A stretch of DNA of 7,394 nt from Actinomycetes bacterium (GCA_021790075.1 JAJYIN010000106.1:1-7394), one strand, 5' to 3'; shown: positions 1-6,689, counted from the first letter of the stretch. Made by a program: numbers and translations. The notes: a model not told the origin generated them from the letters alone.

Positions 1-178
1 CCACTGGATGATGCTCACCATCCCCTTTGTCCTTTATGGCATCTTCCGCTATCTTTACCTGGTGCACATCCGCCTTCGGGGAGGGTCTCCGGAGCAGGTC
101 CTGCTTACCGACGTACCCCTTCTGATCAACATCATGCTGTGGGGGTTCACGGCGGAGGCGGTGCTCGAACTGGCCTGA
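1..178 (+). CDS. UbiA-family prenyltransferase, C-terminal end (decaprenyl-phosphate phosphoribosyltransferase type), partial
   Basis: Only the last 59 codons are present; the frame starts at base 2 and ends with TGA at 176-178. The fragment contains YGIFRYLYLVH, then GGSPEQVLLTDVPLLINIMLW, a pattern I recognise from the C-terminus of UbiA-family membrane enzymes annotated as decaprenyl-phosphate phosphoribosyltransferase. Those enzymes move phosphoribose from PRPP to a polyprenyl phosphate in the membrane; in actinobacteria this feeds arabinan or other cell-envelope glycan synthesis. The segment holds two hydrophobic stretches (about residues 4-20 and 40-57) separated by a charged loop, as expected for the last helices. 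The aspartate-rich active-site motifs lie outside the window, so substrate specificity cannot be judged. The DUF362 gene follows after 87 bases on the same strand and could share a transcript. Confidence 0.7.
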   Translation, partial: HWMMLTIPFVLYGIFRYLYLVHIRLRGGSPEQVLLTDVPLLINIMLWGFTAEAVLELA

Positions 179-265
179 TTTTAGGGACGCGCGTTTCCAT
201 GTTTCCAGTCCGGAGTGGCGAGGTGCGTTGACAATATTACATAACTTTAATGAGGGAAAGCTGAC

Positions 266-1477
266 ATGAAATCGAAGGTAGCGGTTCTAAAAACCACACC
301 GGAAACGGTGCTGGATGACATCGGCCGGCTGATGCGCATGGCCGATTATACCGACTTTCTTCCCCAGGAAAAGCAGACTAACCTGAAGATCAACATCTCC
401 TGGCACGTCTGGTATCCGGCCTGCTCAACCGCACCCTGGCAGCTCGACGGCATCATCCGGACGCTGCTGGAGGACGGTTACCGCAGGGAGTCGCTGGTGC
501 TGGCCCAGAACCGGACCGTGGTGGTGGACGACCGCATCGGGGAGATCAACAACGGCCACACCACCGTGGCTGCGAAGTACGGGCTGGAGTTCACCCGGCT
601 CTACGAGCCTCCGGTGAACTGGGTGCCTTACGAGCCGCAGGCAGAGATGCTGGTGCTTGACAAGGTTTATGAGAAGGAAGGGATCTGGATCCCGGATATT
701 TTCCTGGGCGCCAACGTCATCCAGCTGCCGACGGTGAAGACGCATGTGTTCACCGGCACCACCGGCGCCATGAAGAACGCCTTTGGCGGACTGCTGCAGG
801 AGCACCGCCACTGGACCCACAGCGTCATCCATGAGACCCTCGTGGACCTGCTGGCCATCCAGAAGGAAATCCACTCCGGCATCTTCGCCGTGATGGACGG
901 CACCATATGCGGCGACGGCCCCGGACCCCGGGCGATGGTGCCTCATGAAAAGGATTATATCCTCGCGAGCGCCGACCAGGTCGCGATCGACGCAGTGGCG
1001 GCCAAGATGATGGGCTTCGAGCCCCTGGACCTCAGGTATATCCGTCTGGCCCACGAACGCGGGCTCGGCTGCGGCAGTGTTGATGACCTGGAGATTGTTG
1101 GCGAAGATATCACTCATGTCAACTTCCACTTCCATGGCCGGGAGGATACCCTGGCCAGCCGCGGCCAGAAGGCCATTTACCACGGGCCGCTGAAGCCGCT
1201 GGAGAACTTCCTGCTGCGCAGCCCGATCGTCCCCTGGTCATACGCGGCCTCCAAGGCTTACCATGATTACTACTGGTACCCCTTTCACGGCCGCCATCAT
1301 GTCGAGGACATGGCGGAGACCAAATGGGGACAGCTCCTGATGTCCTACCTGCCGCCAGGGGCGGAGCTGGAGAACCAGGGCAAGAGCGCTACTACCTTCA
1401 TCGCCGCTTCCACCGCGGCCGCGCTGCTGGGCATGAGCGCCTTTTCCCGGGTGGCCCGGATGGCGCGCCGTAAATAA
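266..1477 (+). CDS. DUF362 family protein with C-terminal membrane anchor
   Basis: This is a 403-residue protein of the DUF362 family, whose biochemical role is not established. Family signatures seen are KTHVFTGTTGAMKNAFGG (residues 158-175), a VMDGTICGDGPGPR segment (209-222), and ASADQVAIDAVAAKMMG (234-250). The ATG at 266 is preceded by GAGGG at 252-256, about nine bases upstream, which supports this start. Some DUF362 proteins carry a fused 2[4Fe-4S] ferredoxin domain; there is no cysteine cluster of that kind here. The C-terminus (about 374-393) is a small-residue hydrophobic segment followed by RVARMARRK, which looks like a tail anchor with a basic cytoplasmic end. No N-terminal signal peptide is seen, so the catalytic-like domain probably faces the cytoplasm. 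Residues 286-345 are unusually rich in His, Tyr and Trp (for example HFHGRED, YHDYYWYPFHGRHH), suggesting metal or aromatic-ligand binding, but this is speculation. The upstream gene is a UbiA-type transferase. Family membership is firm; function is unknown. Confidence 0.85.
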   Translation: MKSKVAVLKTTPETVLDDIGRLMRMADYTDFLPQEKQTNLKINISWHVWYPACSTAPWQLDGIIRTLLEDGYRRESLVLAQNRTVVVDDRIGEINNGHTTVAAKYGLEFTRLYEPPVNWVPYEPQAEMLVLDKVYEKEGIWIPDIFLGANVIQLPTVKTHVFTGTTGAMKNAFGGLLQEHRHWTHSVIHETLVDLLAIQKEIHSGIFAVMDGTICGDGPGPRAMVPHEKDYILASADQVAIDAVAAKMMGFEPLDLRYIRLAHERGLGCGSVDDLEIVGEDITHVNFHFHGREDTLASRGQKAIYHGPLKPLENFLLRSPIVPWSYAASKAYHDYYWYPFHGRHHVEDMAETKWGQLLMSYLPPGAELENQGKSATTFIAASTAAALLGMSAFSRVARMARRK

Positions 1478-1507
1478 CTCGGGGACACCATACTATTTAT
1501 TTGCAGG
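1478..1507 (+). repeat. Left terminal inverted repeat of the 220-bp element
   Basis: This 30-base arm pairs with 1668-1697 at 29 of 30 positions; the single mismatch is at the 23rd base from the outer end. It starts on the base after the TAA of the DUF362 gene. Confidence 0.85.
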
Positions 1508-1667
1508 CAAATGAGGGAATTAATCCCGGAACGCCGTAGCTAATTTGCAGGTATTGGGCATGATGGGGTTGAGACTTGATGACATGTGGATGTTTTGGTG
1601 CGAGGACAGGACTTGATAGAAATTGATGAAAAGATTCTGCGGCGCAGCCGGTTTGGTAATGCAAAAA

Positions 1668-1697
1668 CCTGCAATTAAATAGTATGGTGTCCCCGAG
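1668..1697 (-). repeat. Right terminal inverted repeat of the 220-bp element
   Basis: This is the reverse-complement partner of 1478-1507. It ends with GGTGTCCCCGAG followed by TTTT, so the folded transcript could act as a weak terminator or insulator just before the CDF transporter gene. Confidence 0.85.
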
Positions 1698-1702
1698 TTT
1701 TC

Positions 1703-1710
1703 AGGGAGAG
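1703..1710 (+). promoter_or_regulatory. Ribosome binding site fixing the TTG start of the CDF gene
   Basis: AGGGAGAG lies five bases upstream of TTG at 1716. There is no in-frame ATG nearby with a comparable site, so TTG is the preferred start. The site lies just outside the right end of the inserted element, so the insertion left it intact. Confidence 0.7.
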
Positions 1711-1715
1711 CGGCC

Positions 1716-2630
1716 TTGACAGCCCCGGTCAGGAACTCCGCAGCCGCCGCTGACGGGAACCGGTACCACCAGATTCGGATGGTGCTCATCTACATCCTCA
1801 TCGCCAATCTGGCGGTATCGCTGGGAAAGGGCATCGTCGGCTGGAAGAGCGGCTCCATCGGCATGGTGGCCGATGCTTTTCATTCCCTGATGGACGGCTC
1901 TTCCAACGTCATCGGCCTGATCGGCATCTGGCTGGCTTCACGGCCCCGGGACGAGTCCCACACCTACGGCCACGCCAAGTTCGAGACCTTTGCCAGCATC
2001 GGCATCGTGCTGCTGCTGCTGCTGACGGCGGTCGAGATAGGGCAGAGCGTCTACGGCCGGCTGACGGCGGCCAATCCGGAGGTACCGGCAGCCGGCGTGC
2101 TGGCTTTCGCCACCATGGGCGTTACTATCGTCATCAATGTCGTGGTCACTGTCTACGAACGGCGCCGGGGACTGAAGCTGCGAAGCAATTTCCTCGTTGC
2201 CGACTCGCGTCATACCATGAGTGATATTTATGTTTCCTTCTCGGTAGTCGCCAGCCTGATTGCCGTCAGCCTGGGCCTGCCCGTCATCGACGCCCTGGTG
2301 GGCGGCGCTATCGCCCTGGTGATCGCGTACGCCGCCTTCAAGATCATGAAGGAGGCGTCTTATGTCCTGCTGGACCGGGCCGTGCTCGATCCCGGCGAGG
2401 TGGAAAGAATCTGCCTGAGCGTGAGCGACCCGGGCATACAAGGCTGCCACAAGATCCGCACCCGGGGCAGCGAGACCCACTTCTGGATCGACCTGCATCT
2501 TCTGGTGGACCCGGAAATGAGCACCAAGGATTCACACCGGCTGGCCTCAAAGGTGGAGCGGCGGCTCAAGGAGGCGTTTGGGGAGGATACCGATACGACG
2601 ATCCATATCGAGCCGGGAAAGGCCGGGTAG
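1716..2630 (+). CDS. Cation diffusion facilitator (CDF) family metal transporter
   Basis: This 304-residue protein is a CDF-family antiporter that exports divalent metal from the cytoplasm in exchange for protons. The transmembrane domain covers about residues 20-215. Metal site A is visible as the paired motifs H56-x3-D60 (in ADAFHSLMD) and H166-x3-D170 (in ADSRHTMSD). An HD-HD site is typical of zinc-preferring members, whereas Escherichia coli YiiP has DD-HD. The family motif HTYGHAKFE follows helix 2 at 82-90. The C-terminal cytoplasmic domain (about 216-304) has the usual fold pattern, with HKIRTRGSETHFWIDLHLLVDP and a final TTIHIEP, and supports dimerisation and metal sensing. The full family length is present. 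The start is TTG with a good ribosome binding site. The gene has no visible promoter of its own other than what the adjacent 220-bp element may supply. Zinc preference is inferred from the motif only; cobalt, cadmium or iron are also possible. Confidence 0.9.
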   Translation: MTAPVRNSAAAADGNRYHQIRMVLIYILIANLAVSLGKGIVGWKSGSIGMVADAFHSLMDGSSNVIGLIGIWLASRPRDESHTYGHAKFETFASIGIVLLLLLTAVEIGQSVYGRLTAANPEVPAAGVLAFATMGVTIVINVVVTVYERRRGLKLRSNFLVADSRHTMSDIYVSFSVVASLIAVSLGLPVIDALVGGAIALVIAYAAFKIMKEASYVLLDRAVLDPGEVERICLSVSDPGIQGCHKIRTRGSETHFWIDLHLLVDPEMSTKDSHRLASKVERRLKEAFGEDTDTTIHIEPGKAG

Positions 2631-2644
2631 GGGAGTCGGAACTG

Positions 2645-2672
2645 GGCGCTTGGGAGTGAGGCGCTTGGGAGT
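2645..2672 (+). repeat. 13-bp tandem repeat (GGCGCTTGGGAGT, two copies)
   Basis: GGCGCTTGGGAGT occurs at 2645-2657 and again at 2660-2672, a 15-base period. An inverted copy with one change (ACTCCCGAGCGCC) is at 2755-2767. The second copy and the inverted one extend into GTTCCC and GGGAAAC, so 2660-2676 and about 2750-2767 could form a stem of 17-18 pairs with one wobble and one bulge around the first 39-bp repeat. Confidence 0.75.
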
Positions 2673-2674
2673 TC

Positions 2675-2713
2675 CCCTGGCTCCCCCATTCGCGCCAGAA
2701 GTCCGGGCTGAAC
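2675..2713 (+). repeat. 39-bp direct repeat, copy 1
   Basis: This stretch begins CCCTGGCTCCCCCATTCG and ends GTCCGGGCTGAAC, and is identical to 2774-2812. The spacing between copies is 99 bases. I do not recognise it; it may be a dispersed intergenic repeat. Confidence 0.85.
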
Positions 2714-2773
2714 CACTCACCCGCGTGCGCGCTCAAGGAGGGTCGCTGCGGGAAACTCCCGAGCGCCCCGATT

Positions 2774-2812
2774 CCCTGGCTCCCCCATTCGCGCCAGAAG
2801 TCCGGGCTGAAC
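2774..2812 (+). repeat. 39-bp direct repeat, copy 2
   Basis: This is a perfect copy of 2675-2713. It ends 19 bases before the stop codon of the minus-strand glucosaminidase gene. Confidence 0.85.
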
Positions 2813-2831
2813 TCCTAACCTCCTTTAATAA

Positions 2832-4823
2832 TTACCGGATTAGTCCGTCCTTATAAAGCACCCTCTGACTGGCAAGAAGGGGCTGGCCGTCGAGTGAAAC
2901 CACATGTACGGGGCCGCCCATCAGATTGGTGAAGCTGGGCGTGATGCGGCCGCGGGCAGGCACCGTAAAGTAGTCGTTGCCCGGGTTGGCCGCGTCGTGG
3001 AGCCGGAGATTGCCGATTTCAATTCGCACCCTGGCGTCGCTGCTTCCCAGGTTGGAGATCAGCAGCCAGTCGCCGGCCATGTAGTCAAAACGCTTGGAAT
3101 CGTACCAGGGGAACCATTGATCCTCAATGGAAGATGCCGGCCGCCCCTGCACTTCCTCGAAGCTGTTGCGGAAGAGGACCCGCTGGGAGGCCAGCAGCGG
3201 CTGCCCGTTGAGAGAGTGCACGTAAACCGGTCCGTCCATCAACCCATCGAACTGAGGGGTGACGATGCCGCCCGGCGGGATGGCGTTACCGGTAGCGTTG
3301 CTGTAACTGGCCACCAGGCGGCCGCCAACAAATATGTTGACTGCCGCGGGCAGGCTGCCCTGGTTGGCCACCAGTACCCAGTCCCCGTTCATGCCGTGTG
3401 CCCGTATCAAGTCATACCAGGTGAAGTAATATTCCGTGCTCAGTCCTGCCGCCGGCTGGCCCATGACCTCACTGAAACTTTGTTGATAGAGCACCCGCTG
3501 GCTGGTGATGAGCGGCTGGTGATTGGTCGAGCGCACTTCGACCGGGCCGCCCAGCACCATGGGAAAAACCGGGGTGATGGTCCCGCCCGGCGGGATGGCG
3601 TTGCCGGCGGCCGCCGTATAGGCCGCCACCTGGGCGCCGCCCACCCAGACGCCGACATCCGCCGGCTGGTTGCCCTGGTTGGAGATGAGGATCCAGTTGC
3701 CCGTCATGCCGTGCTGGGGCATCGAATCGTACCAGGTGAATTCATACGAATCCGCCAGCGCACCGGCGGGGACCCCGAGCACTTCGTTGAATGAATCGCG
3801 GTAGATGACCCTCTGGCTGGCCAGCAGGGGCTGGCCGCTCACCGATACAACTCTCACGGGGCCGCCCAGCTTTCCTGGAAAAACAGGCATCGCCTCGCCG
3901 CCCTCGGGAATGGTAAAAAAGTCATTGCCGGGGTTGCCAGGATCGTGCATCTTCTCATTGCCGATGTATATCTCTACCGTGGCGTCGCCGGTTCCCTTGT
4001 TCATGACCAGGATCCAGTTGCCGCCCATGCCGTCCTGTGGCAGCGAATCATACCAGGGAAAATAGTACGCGCCCGCCTGCATTCCGTCCCCGGCGCTAGG
4101 CATCTCGTTGAAGCTGCCCAGCATCATCCCGCTGGGCGGGAAGCGCCGGATCTCATTGGCCAGCCTGGCGATGTCGTTCCCGTAAGTGGTGCCGGGCACC
4201 GCCCAGCGCCCTCCGAGTTCCCGCAGGGTGTGGGCGGTATTGGCATGAACATTGCCAAAATGGCGGGGATCGAAAGCGGAGCTGCAATAGGCATTCTGAT
4301 GGTCGGGGAACGCATACCAGGCCAGATGGGCGTAATGGCCGATAACCCCCAGCTCCGGCGTGGCGAAGACGTTGCCGCGGCTGCCGCCGGTGACGCCGAT
4401 GCCGGCGAAGTTGTTCTGCCAGGGTTCGGCCCCGCCGGCCCCGCCGTAGCGGAGGAAATTGGTTTCCAGCAGCATCTGGGCAAAGGCCAGGTCGGAGCGG
4501 ATGCCAAAACGGTAACCCATGTCCGTGTACATCTGGGCGATGCCCGGCACGATATGGTTGGGGTTGCGCGTGTCGAGCTCGGCTTCCATCTGCGATGGAG
4601 TGATGTCGGAGGTTCCCACCAGGGGGTCGTCGGCGGTGACGGCTCCGGCCTCGGGCGGCGCCGCCAGGAAAACAACAACAGCCAGCAGCGCCGCCGCCAG
4701 CAGCGCCGCCGCGCCAGGCAGCAACCAGGACGGCATCATCGACTCACCAGGGGGCCGCAACCGGGGCGATATCTTCTGCCCGACCGGTTTCCCGCCGCTC
4801 ATTTCCTGTTCCATGGGCAGCAT
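2832..4823 (-). CDS. Secreted GH73-like glucosaminidase with four beta-repeats (downstream paralog)
   Basis: This 663-residue protein is probably an exported peptidoglycan hydrolase. A hydrophobic segment at about 33-54, followed by AGA-VTADDP, looks like a signal peptide cleaved near residue 61. Residues 75-230 form a glucosaminidase domain (GH73, PF01832 type): DLAFAQMLLETNFLRYGG carries the catalytic-type Glu (E120), followed by PWQNNFAGIG (134-143) and GRWAVPGTTYGNDIARLANEI. Residues 255-663 hold four repeats of roughly 100 residues, each opening with a WYD motif, then GxWILxxNxG, GGPVxV and ASQRVLY. Repeats 1 and 4 contain an HDxxNPGNDxFT loop; repeats 2 and 3 have TGNAIPPGG-like loops instead. 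Compared with the upstream paralog, the catalytic domain has about 20 extra residues around 170-195, including C180. The start is uncertain: ATG at 4823 lies one base after the upstream stop codon (TGA-C-ATG) with GGTGGG eight bases before it; Met29 or Met30 has GGTGAG upstream and would give a shorter leader. The substrate and the role of the repeats are inferred. Confidence 0.8.
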   Translation of the reverse strand: MLPMEQEMSGGKPVGQKISPRLRPPGESMMPSWLLPGAAALLAAALLAVVVFLAAPPEAGAVTADDPLVGTSDITPSQMEAELDTRNPNHIVPGIAQMYTDMGYRFGIRSDLAFAQMLLETNFLRYGGAGGAEPWQNNFAGIGVTGGSRGNVFATPELGVIGHYAHLAWYAFPDHQNAYCSSAFDPRHFGNVHANTAHTLRELGGRWAVPGTTYGNDIARLANEIRRFPPSGMMLGSFNEMPSAGDGMQAGAYYFPWYDSLPQDGMGGNWILVMNKGTGDATVEIYIGNEKMHDPGNPGNDFFTIPEGGEAMPVFPGKLGGPVRVVSVSGQPLLASQRVIYRDSFNEVLGVPAGALADSYEFTWYDSMPQHGMTGNWILISNQGNQPADVGVWVGGAQVAAYTAAAGNAIPPGGTITPVFPMVLGGPVEVRSTNHQPLITSQRVLYQQSFSEVMGQPAAGLSTEYYFTWYDLIRAHGMNGDWVLVANQGSLPAAVNIFVGGRLVASYSNATGNAIPPGGIVTPQFDGLMDGPVYVHSLNGQPLLASQRVLFRNSFEEVQGRPASSIEDQWFPWYDSKRFDYMAGDWLLISNLGSSDARVRIEIGNLRLHDAANPGNDYFTVPARGRITPSFTNLMGGPVHVVSLDGQPLLASQRVLYKDGLIR
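2835..4061 (-). repeat. Four tandem beta-repeat domains in the downstream paralog
   Basis: The four units start at about residues 255, 362, 466 and 571. Shared positions are a WYD opening, a G-x-W-[IVL]-L-[IV] strand, NxG, G-x-[IV]-TP-x-F, GGPVxV and Q-P-L-[LI]-x-SQRV[LI][YF]. The order of subtype is A-B-B-A. The fourth unit lacks the SFxEVxG tail of the others and ends with KDGLIR. I infer an immunoglobulin-like or other beta-sandwich fold from the alternating pattern; I do not know an established family name. Confidence 0.75.
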
Positions 4824-4824
4824 G

Positions 4825-6684
4825 TCAGCGTCCCACCAGTAACTGCGCGTATCCGTACAGTACGCGCTGGCTTACCAGCAGCGGCTGGCTGCTGGCGGAA
4901 ACCACCCGCACAGGGCCGCCCATGAGGTTGCTGAACAGCGGCGTTACCCGCCCGCCCTCCGGCACGGTGAAGAAATCATTGCCCGGGTTGGCCGGGTCAT
5001 GCATCTTGGCTCCGCCTACCCAGATCTCCACGGTGGCGTCGCCGCTGCCTTCGTTGGCAACCAGGATCCAGTCGCCGGACATGCGGCTGGAAGCCGTTGA
5101 GTCATACCAGGTGAACAGCTGCTCGCTCGCCGCTGCCGCCGGCGGCACTCCCTGCACCTCCTCGAAGCTGTCGCGGTAAAGCACCCGCTGTGAAGCGATC
5201 AGCGGCTGGCCGTTGAGAGAGTGGACGTACACGGGTCCGTTCATCACCCCGCCGAACTGGGGGGTGACGATGCCGCCGGGCGGGATGGCGTTGCCGGTGG
5301 CGGCGCTGTAACTGGCCACCAGGATGCCGCCCACGAAGACGTTCACCTCCGCCGGCTGTCCGCCCCGGTTGGCCACCAGCACCCAGTCACCATACATGCC
5401 GTCCTGCCGCAGCGAGTCATACCATGTGAAATAATATTCCGTGTCAAGACGGTCCGCGGGGTAGCCCGTCACTTCGCTGAAACTTTCCTTGTACAGCACC
5501 CGCTGGCTGACAACCAGCGGCTGATGGTTGGTGGAGCGCACTTCGATGGGGCCGCCCATGGTTTCCGGAAAGACGGGTGTGACGCTGGCGCCGGGGGCGA
5601 TGGCGTTGCCGGCGGAGGTGGTGTATGCCGCAACCTGGGCGCCGCCGATCCAGATGCCGACCTCGGCCGGCTGGCTGCCCTGGTTGGAGACGAGGATCCA
5701 GTTGCCAGCCATGCCGTGGGCCGGTTTGGAGTCGTACCAGCTGAACTCGTAGGCATCCCGCAGGCGCTCCGCGGGCACGCCCGTCACCTCGCTGAAGGAA
5801 TCATGGTAGATGACCCGCTGGCTGGCCAGCAGAGGCTGGCCACTCAGCGACACCACCTTGACCGGACCGCCCATCGTCGCCGGGAAGACAGGCGTCACCC
5901 GGCCGCCTTCAGCGACGGTGAAGAAGTCTTTGGCAGGATTCTGGGGGTCGCGCATACGCTCGCCGCCGATGTAGACCGCCACGGCAGCATCGCCGCTCCC
6001 CTGATTGCTGATCAGGATCCAGTTACCGGCCATGCCGCTGCCGGCCGTGGAATCATACCAGGGGAAAAGAATAGTCGTGCCGGTGCCGCCGGCGGGGCCG
6101 TCCACAGGGCTCCCGGTAATCTCGTTGAAGTTCCCCATCCAGTTGCCGGCCGGCGAGAACATCCGCATCTCGGTGGCGTACCGCGCGATCGCCTCGCCGT
6201 AACCGTAACCGGGCACCGCCCACCTGCCGTTCAGGTCTCCCAGGGTGCGGCAGCCCCGGTAGTTGACATACTGCCAGAGAAGATCGATGTGCGCCCGCAC
6301 ACCGGAGCTGGCGTCGGGATAGGAAGAACCGGGATGGCCCGGCCCGGTGGCGCCAATTCCGGCGAAGTTGTTCTGCCAGGGCTGCACCAGCCCGCCGTAG
6401 CGGAGCGAATCGGTCTCGTGCAGCATCTGGGCGAAGGCCAGGTCGGAGCGGATGCCGTAACGGTTGCCCCAGTAGACGTAGAGCAGGGCGATGTCAGGAT
6501 GGATATGGTTCGGGTTGCGCAGCGCCAGCTCGGCCTCCAGCTGGGCAGGCGTCAGGGGGGAGCCGCCCGGGAGCGGCTCGCCGGCAGTGACGGCGCCGGC
6601 AGCCGGCGTGCACGCCAGCCAGACGGCCAAAGACGCCAGGCCGGCAAGCCAAAAGAGAATGGAATTCCAGGAACGCCCTGTCAA
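4825..6684 (-). CDS. Secreted GH73-like glucosaminidase with four beta-repeats (upstream paralog)
   Basis: This 619-residue paralog of the downstream gene is probably an exported cell-wall hydrolase and the first gene of a two-gene operon. The start is TTG at 6684 with AGGGAG five bases upstream. The signal peptide has basic R4, a hydrophobic core at about 9-24, and a likely signal peptidase I site after AAGA (residues 28-31). A cysteine at 25 (WLAC) is a poor lipobox because of Trp at -3, so a lipoprotein is less likely. The GH73-like domain covers about 45-180, with LAFAQMLHETDSLRYGG (catalytic-type E90), PWQNNFAGIG (102-111) and GRWAVPGYGYGEAIARYATEM. Four repeats follow from 207 to the end in the same A-B-B-A order as the paralog. 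Each repeat resembles the one at the same position in the other protein more than its own neighbours. No transmembrane or sortase signal is seen at the C-terminus, so the repeats may hold the protein at the wall. Confidence 0.82.
   Translation of the reverse strand: MTGRSWNSILFWLAGLASLAVWLACTPAAGAVTAGEPLPGGSPLTPAQLEAELALRNPNHIHPDIALLYVYWGNRYGIRSDLAFAQMLHETDSLRYGGLVQPWQNNFAGIGATGPGHPGSSYPDASSGVRAHIDLLWQYVNYRGCRTLGDLNGRWAVPGYGYGEAIARYATEMRMFSPAGNWMGNFNEITGSPVDGPAGGTGTTILFPWYDSTAGSGMAGNWILISNQGSGDAAVAVYIGGERMRDPQNPAKDFFTVAEGGRVTPVFPATMGGPVKVVSLSGQPLLASQRVIYHDSFSEVTGVPAERLRDAYEFSWYDSKPAHGMAGNWILVSNQGSQPAEVGIWIGGAQVAAYTTSAGNAIAPGASVTPVFPETMGGPIEVRSTNHQPLVVSQRVLYKESFSEVTGYPADRLDTEYYFTWYDSLRQDGMYGDWVLVANRGGQPAEVNVFVGGILVASYSAATGNAIPPGGIVTPQFGGVMNGPVYVHSLNGQPLIASQRVLYRDSFEEVQGVPPAAAASEQLFTWYDSTASSRMSGDWILVANEGSGDATVEIWVGGAKMHDPANPGNDFFTVPEGGRVTPLFSNLMGGPVRVVSASSQPLLVSQRVLYGYAQLLVGR
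4828..6066 (-). repeat. Four tandem beta-repeat domains in the upstream paralog
   Basis: Units start at about residues 207, 314, 418 and 525. Repeats 1 and 4 carry DPxNPxxDFFTV loops; repeats 2 and 3 carry AGNAIAPG and TGNAIPPGG loops. Diagnostic positional pieces are EVRSTNHQPL in repeat 2 and YVHSLNGQPL in repeat 3, both also found in the same repeat of the downstream paralog. The last unit ends after VSQRVLY with a short tail. Confidence 0.75.
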
Positions 6685-6689
6685 TAAAA

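Larger units (their letters stand above)
1478..1697. mobile_element. 220-bp MITE-like element with 30-bp terminal inverted repeats
   Basis: The left end (1478-1507, beginning CTCGGGGACACCATAC) and the right end (1668-1697) are reverse complements over 30 bases with one mismatch; the outer 22 bases match perfectly. The inside is clearly richer in A+T than the neighbouring genes and has no convincing ORF. The ATTTGCAGG motif of the left arm recurs inside at 1543-1551, GACTTGAT occurs twice (1573-1580 and 1610-1617), and a small palindrome CTGCGGCGCAG sits at 1637-1647. No target-site duplication is visible. From memory, ends beginning GGGGACACCATACT occur next to IS200-like REP-associated tyrosine transposases (RAYT, Y1_Tnp) in several bacterial groups, so a non-autonomous element moved by such an enzyme is likely; no transposase is in this window. 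The element begins directly after the DUF362 stop codon and ends 18 bases before the CDF start codon. In RNA its ends could form a long hairpin, with a short TTTT after the right end. Confidence 0.75.
2631..2831. other. Intergenic repeat region between convergent genes
   Basis: This 201-base gap separates the CDF gene from the downstream glucosaminidase gene on the other strand. It holds a 39-bp direct repeat in two copies, a 13-bp tandem repeat, and an inverted copy of that repeat, listed separately. No classical terminator with a T-run is evident; both converging transcripts would cross the repeats. A reading frame runs through it on the plus strand, but it starts inside the CDF gene and has no sign of being real. 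Confidence 0.6.

Noticed and set aside
228..233. Perfect TTGACA upstream of the DUF362 gene
   Set aside because: No acceptable -10 box lies 15-19 bases downstream; the AT-rich TAACTT and TTTAAT are too close.
425..1183. 252-codon minus-strand frame inside the DUF362 gene
   Set aside because: It is antisense to a recognised family and has no domain or homologous pattern.
1520..1789. 89-codon minus-strand frame spanning the 220-bp element and the start of the CDF gene
   Set aside because: It crosses the element border and overlaps the CDF coding sequence in antisense; there is no transposase motif.
2675..2812. CRISPR-like repeat-spacer-repeat
   Set aside because: There are only two repeats with a 60-base spacer, and no further units or cas genes.
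2578..2856. 92-codon plus-strand frame covering the 39-bp repeats in phase
   Set aside because: It starts inside the CDF gene without a ribosome binding site. The repeat period of 99 is a multiple of three, which alone makes the frame look repeated.
6601..6620. Lipoprotein signal (WLAC) in the upstream glucosaminidase
   Set aside because: Trp at -3 does not fit the lipobox, the paralog has no cysteine there, and both share an AGA-VTA signal peptidase I type site.
5221..6687. 488-codon open frame on the plus strand opposite the upstream glucosaminidase gene (and similar frames at 3945-4925 and 2904-3794)
   Set aside because: They are antisense to genes with clear domains, are low in complexity (His, Gly, Ala, Val, Asp), mirror the repeats, and lack starts with ribosome binding sites. 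Long shadows are expected in GC-rich repeats.
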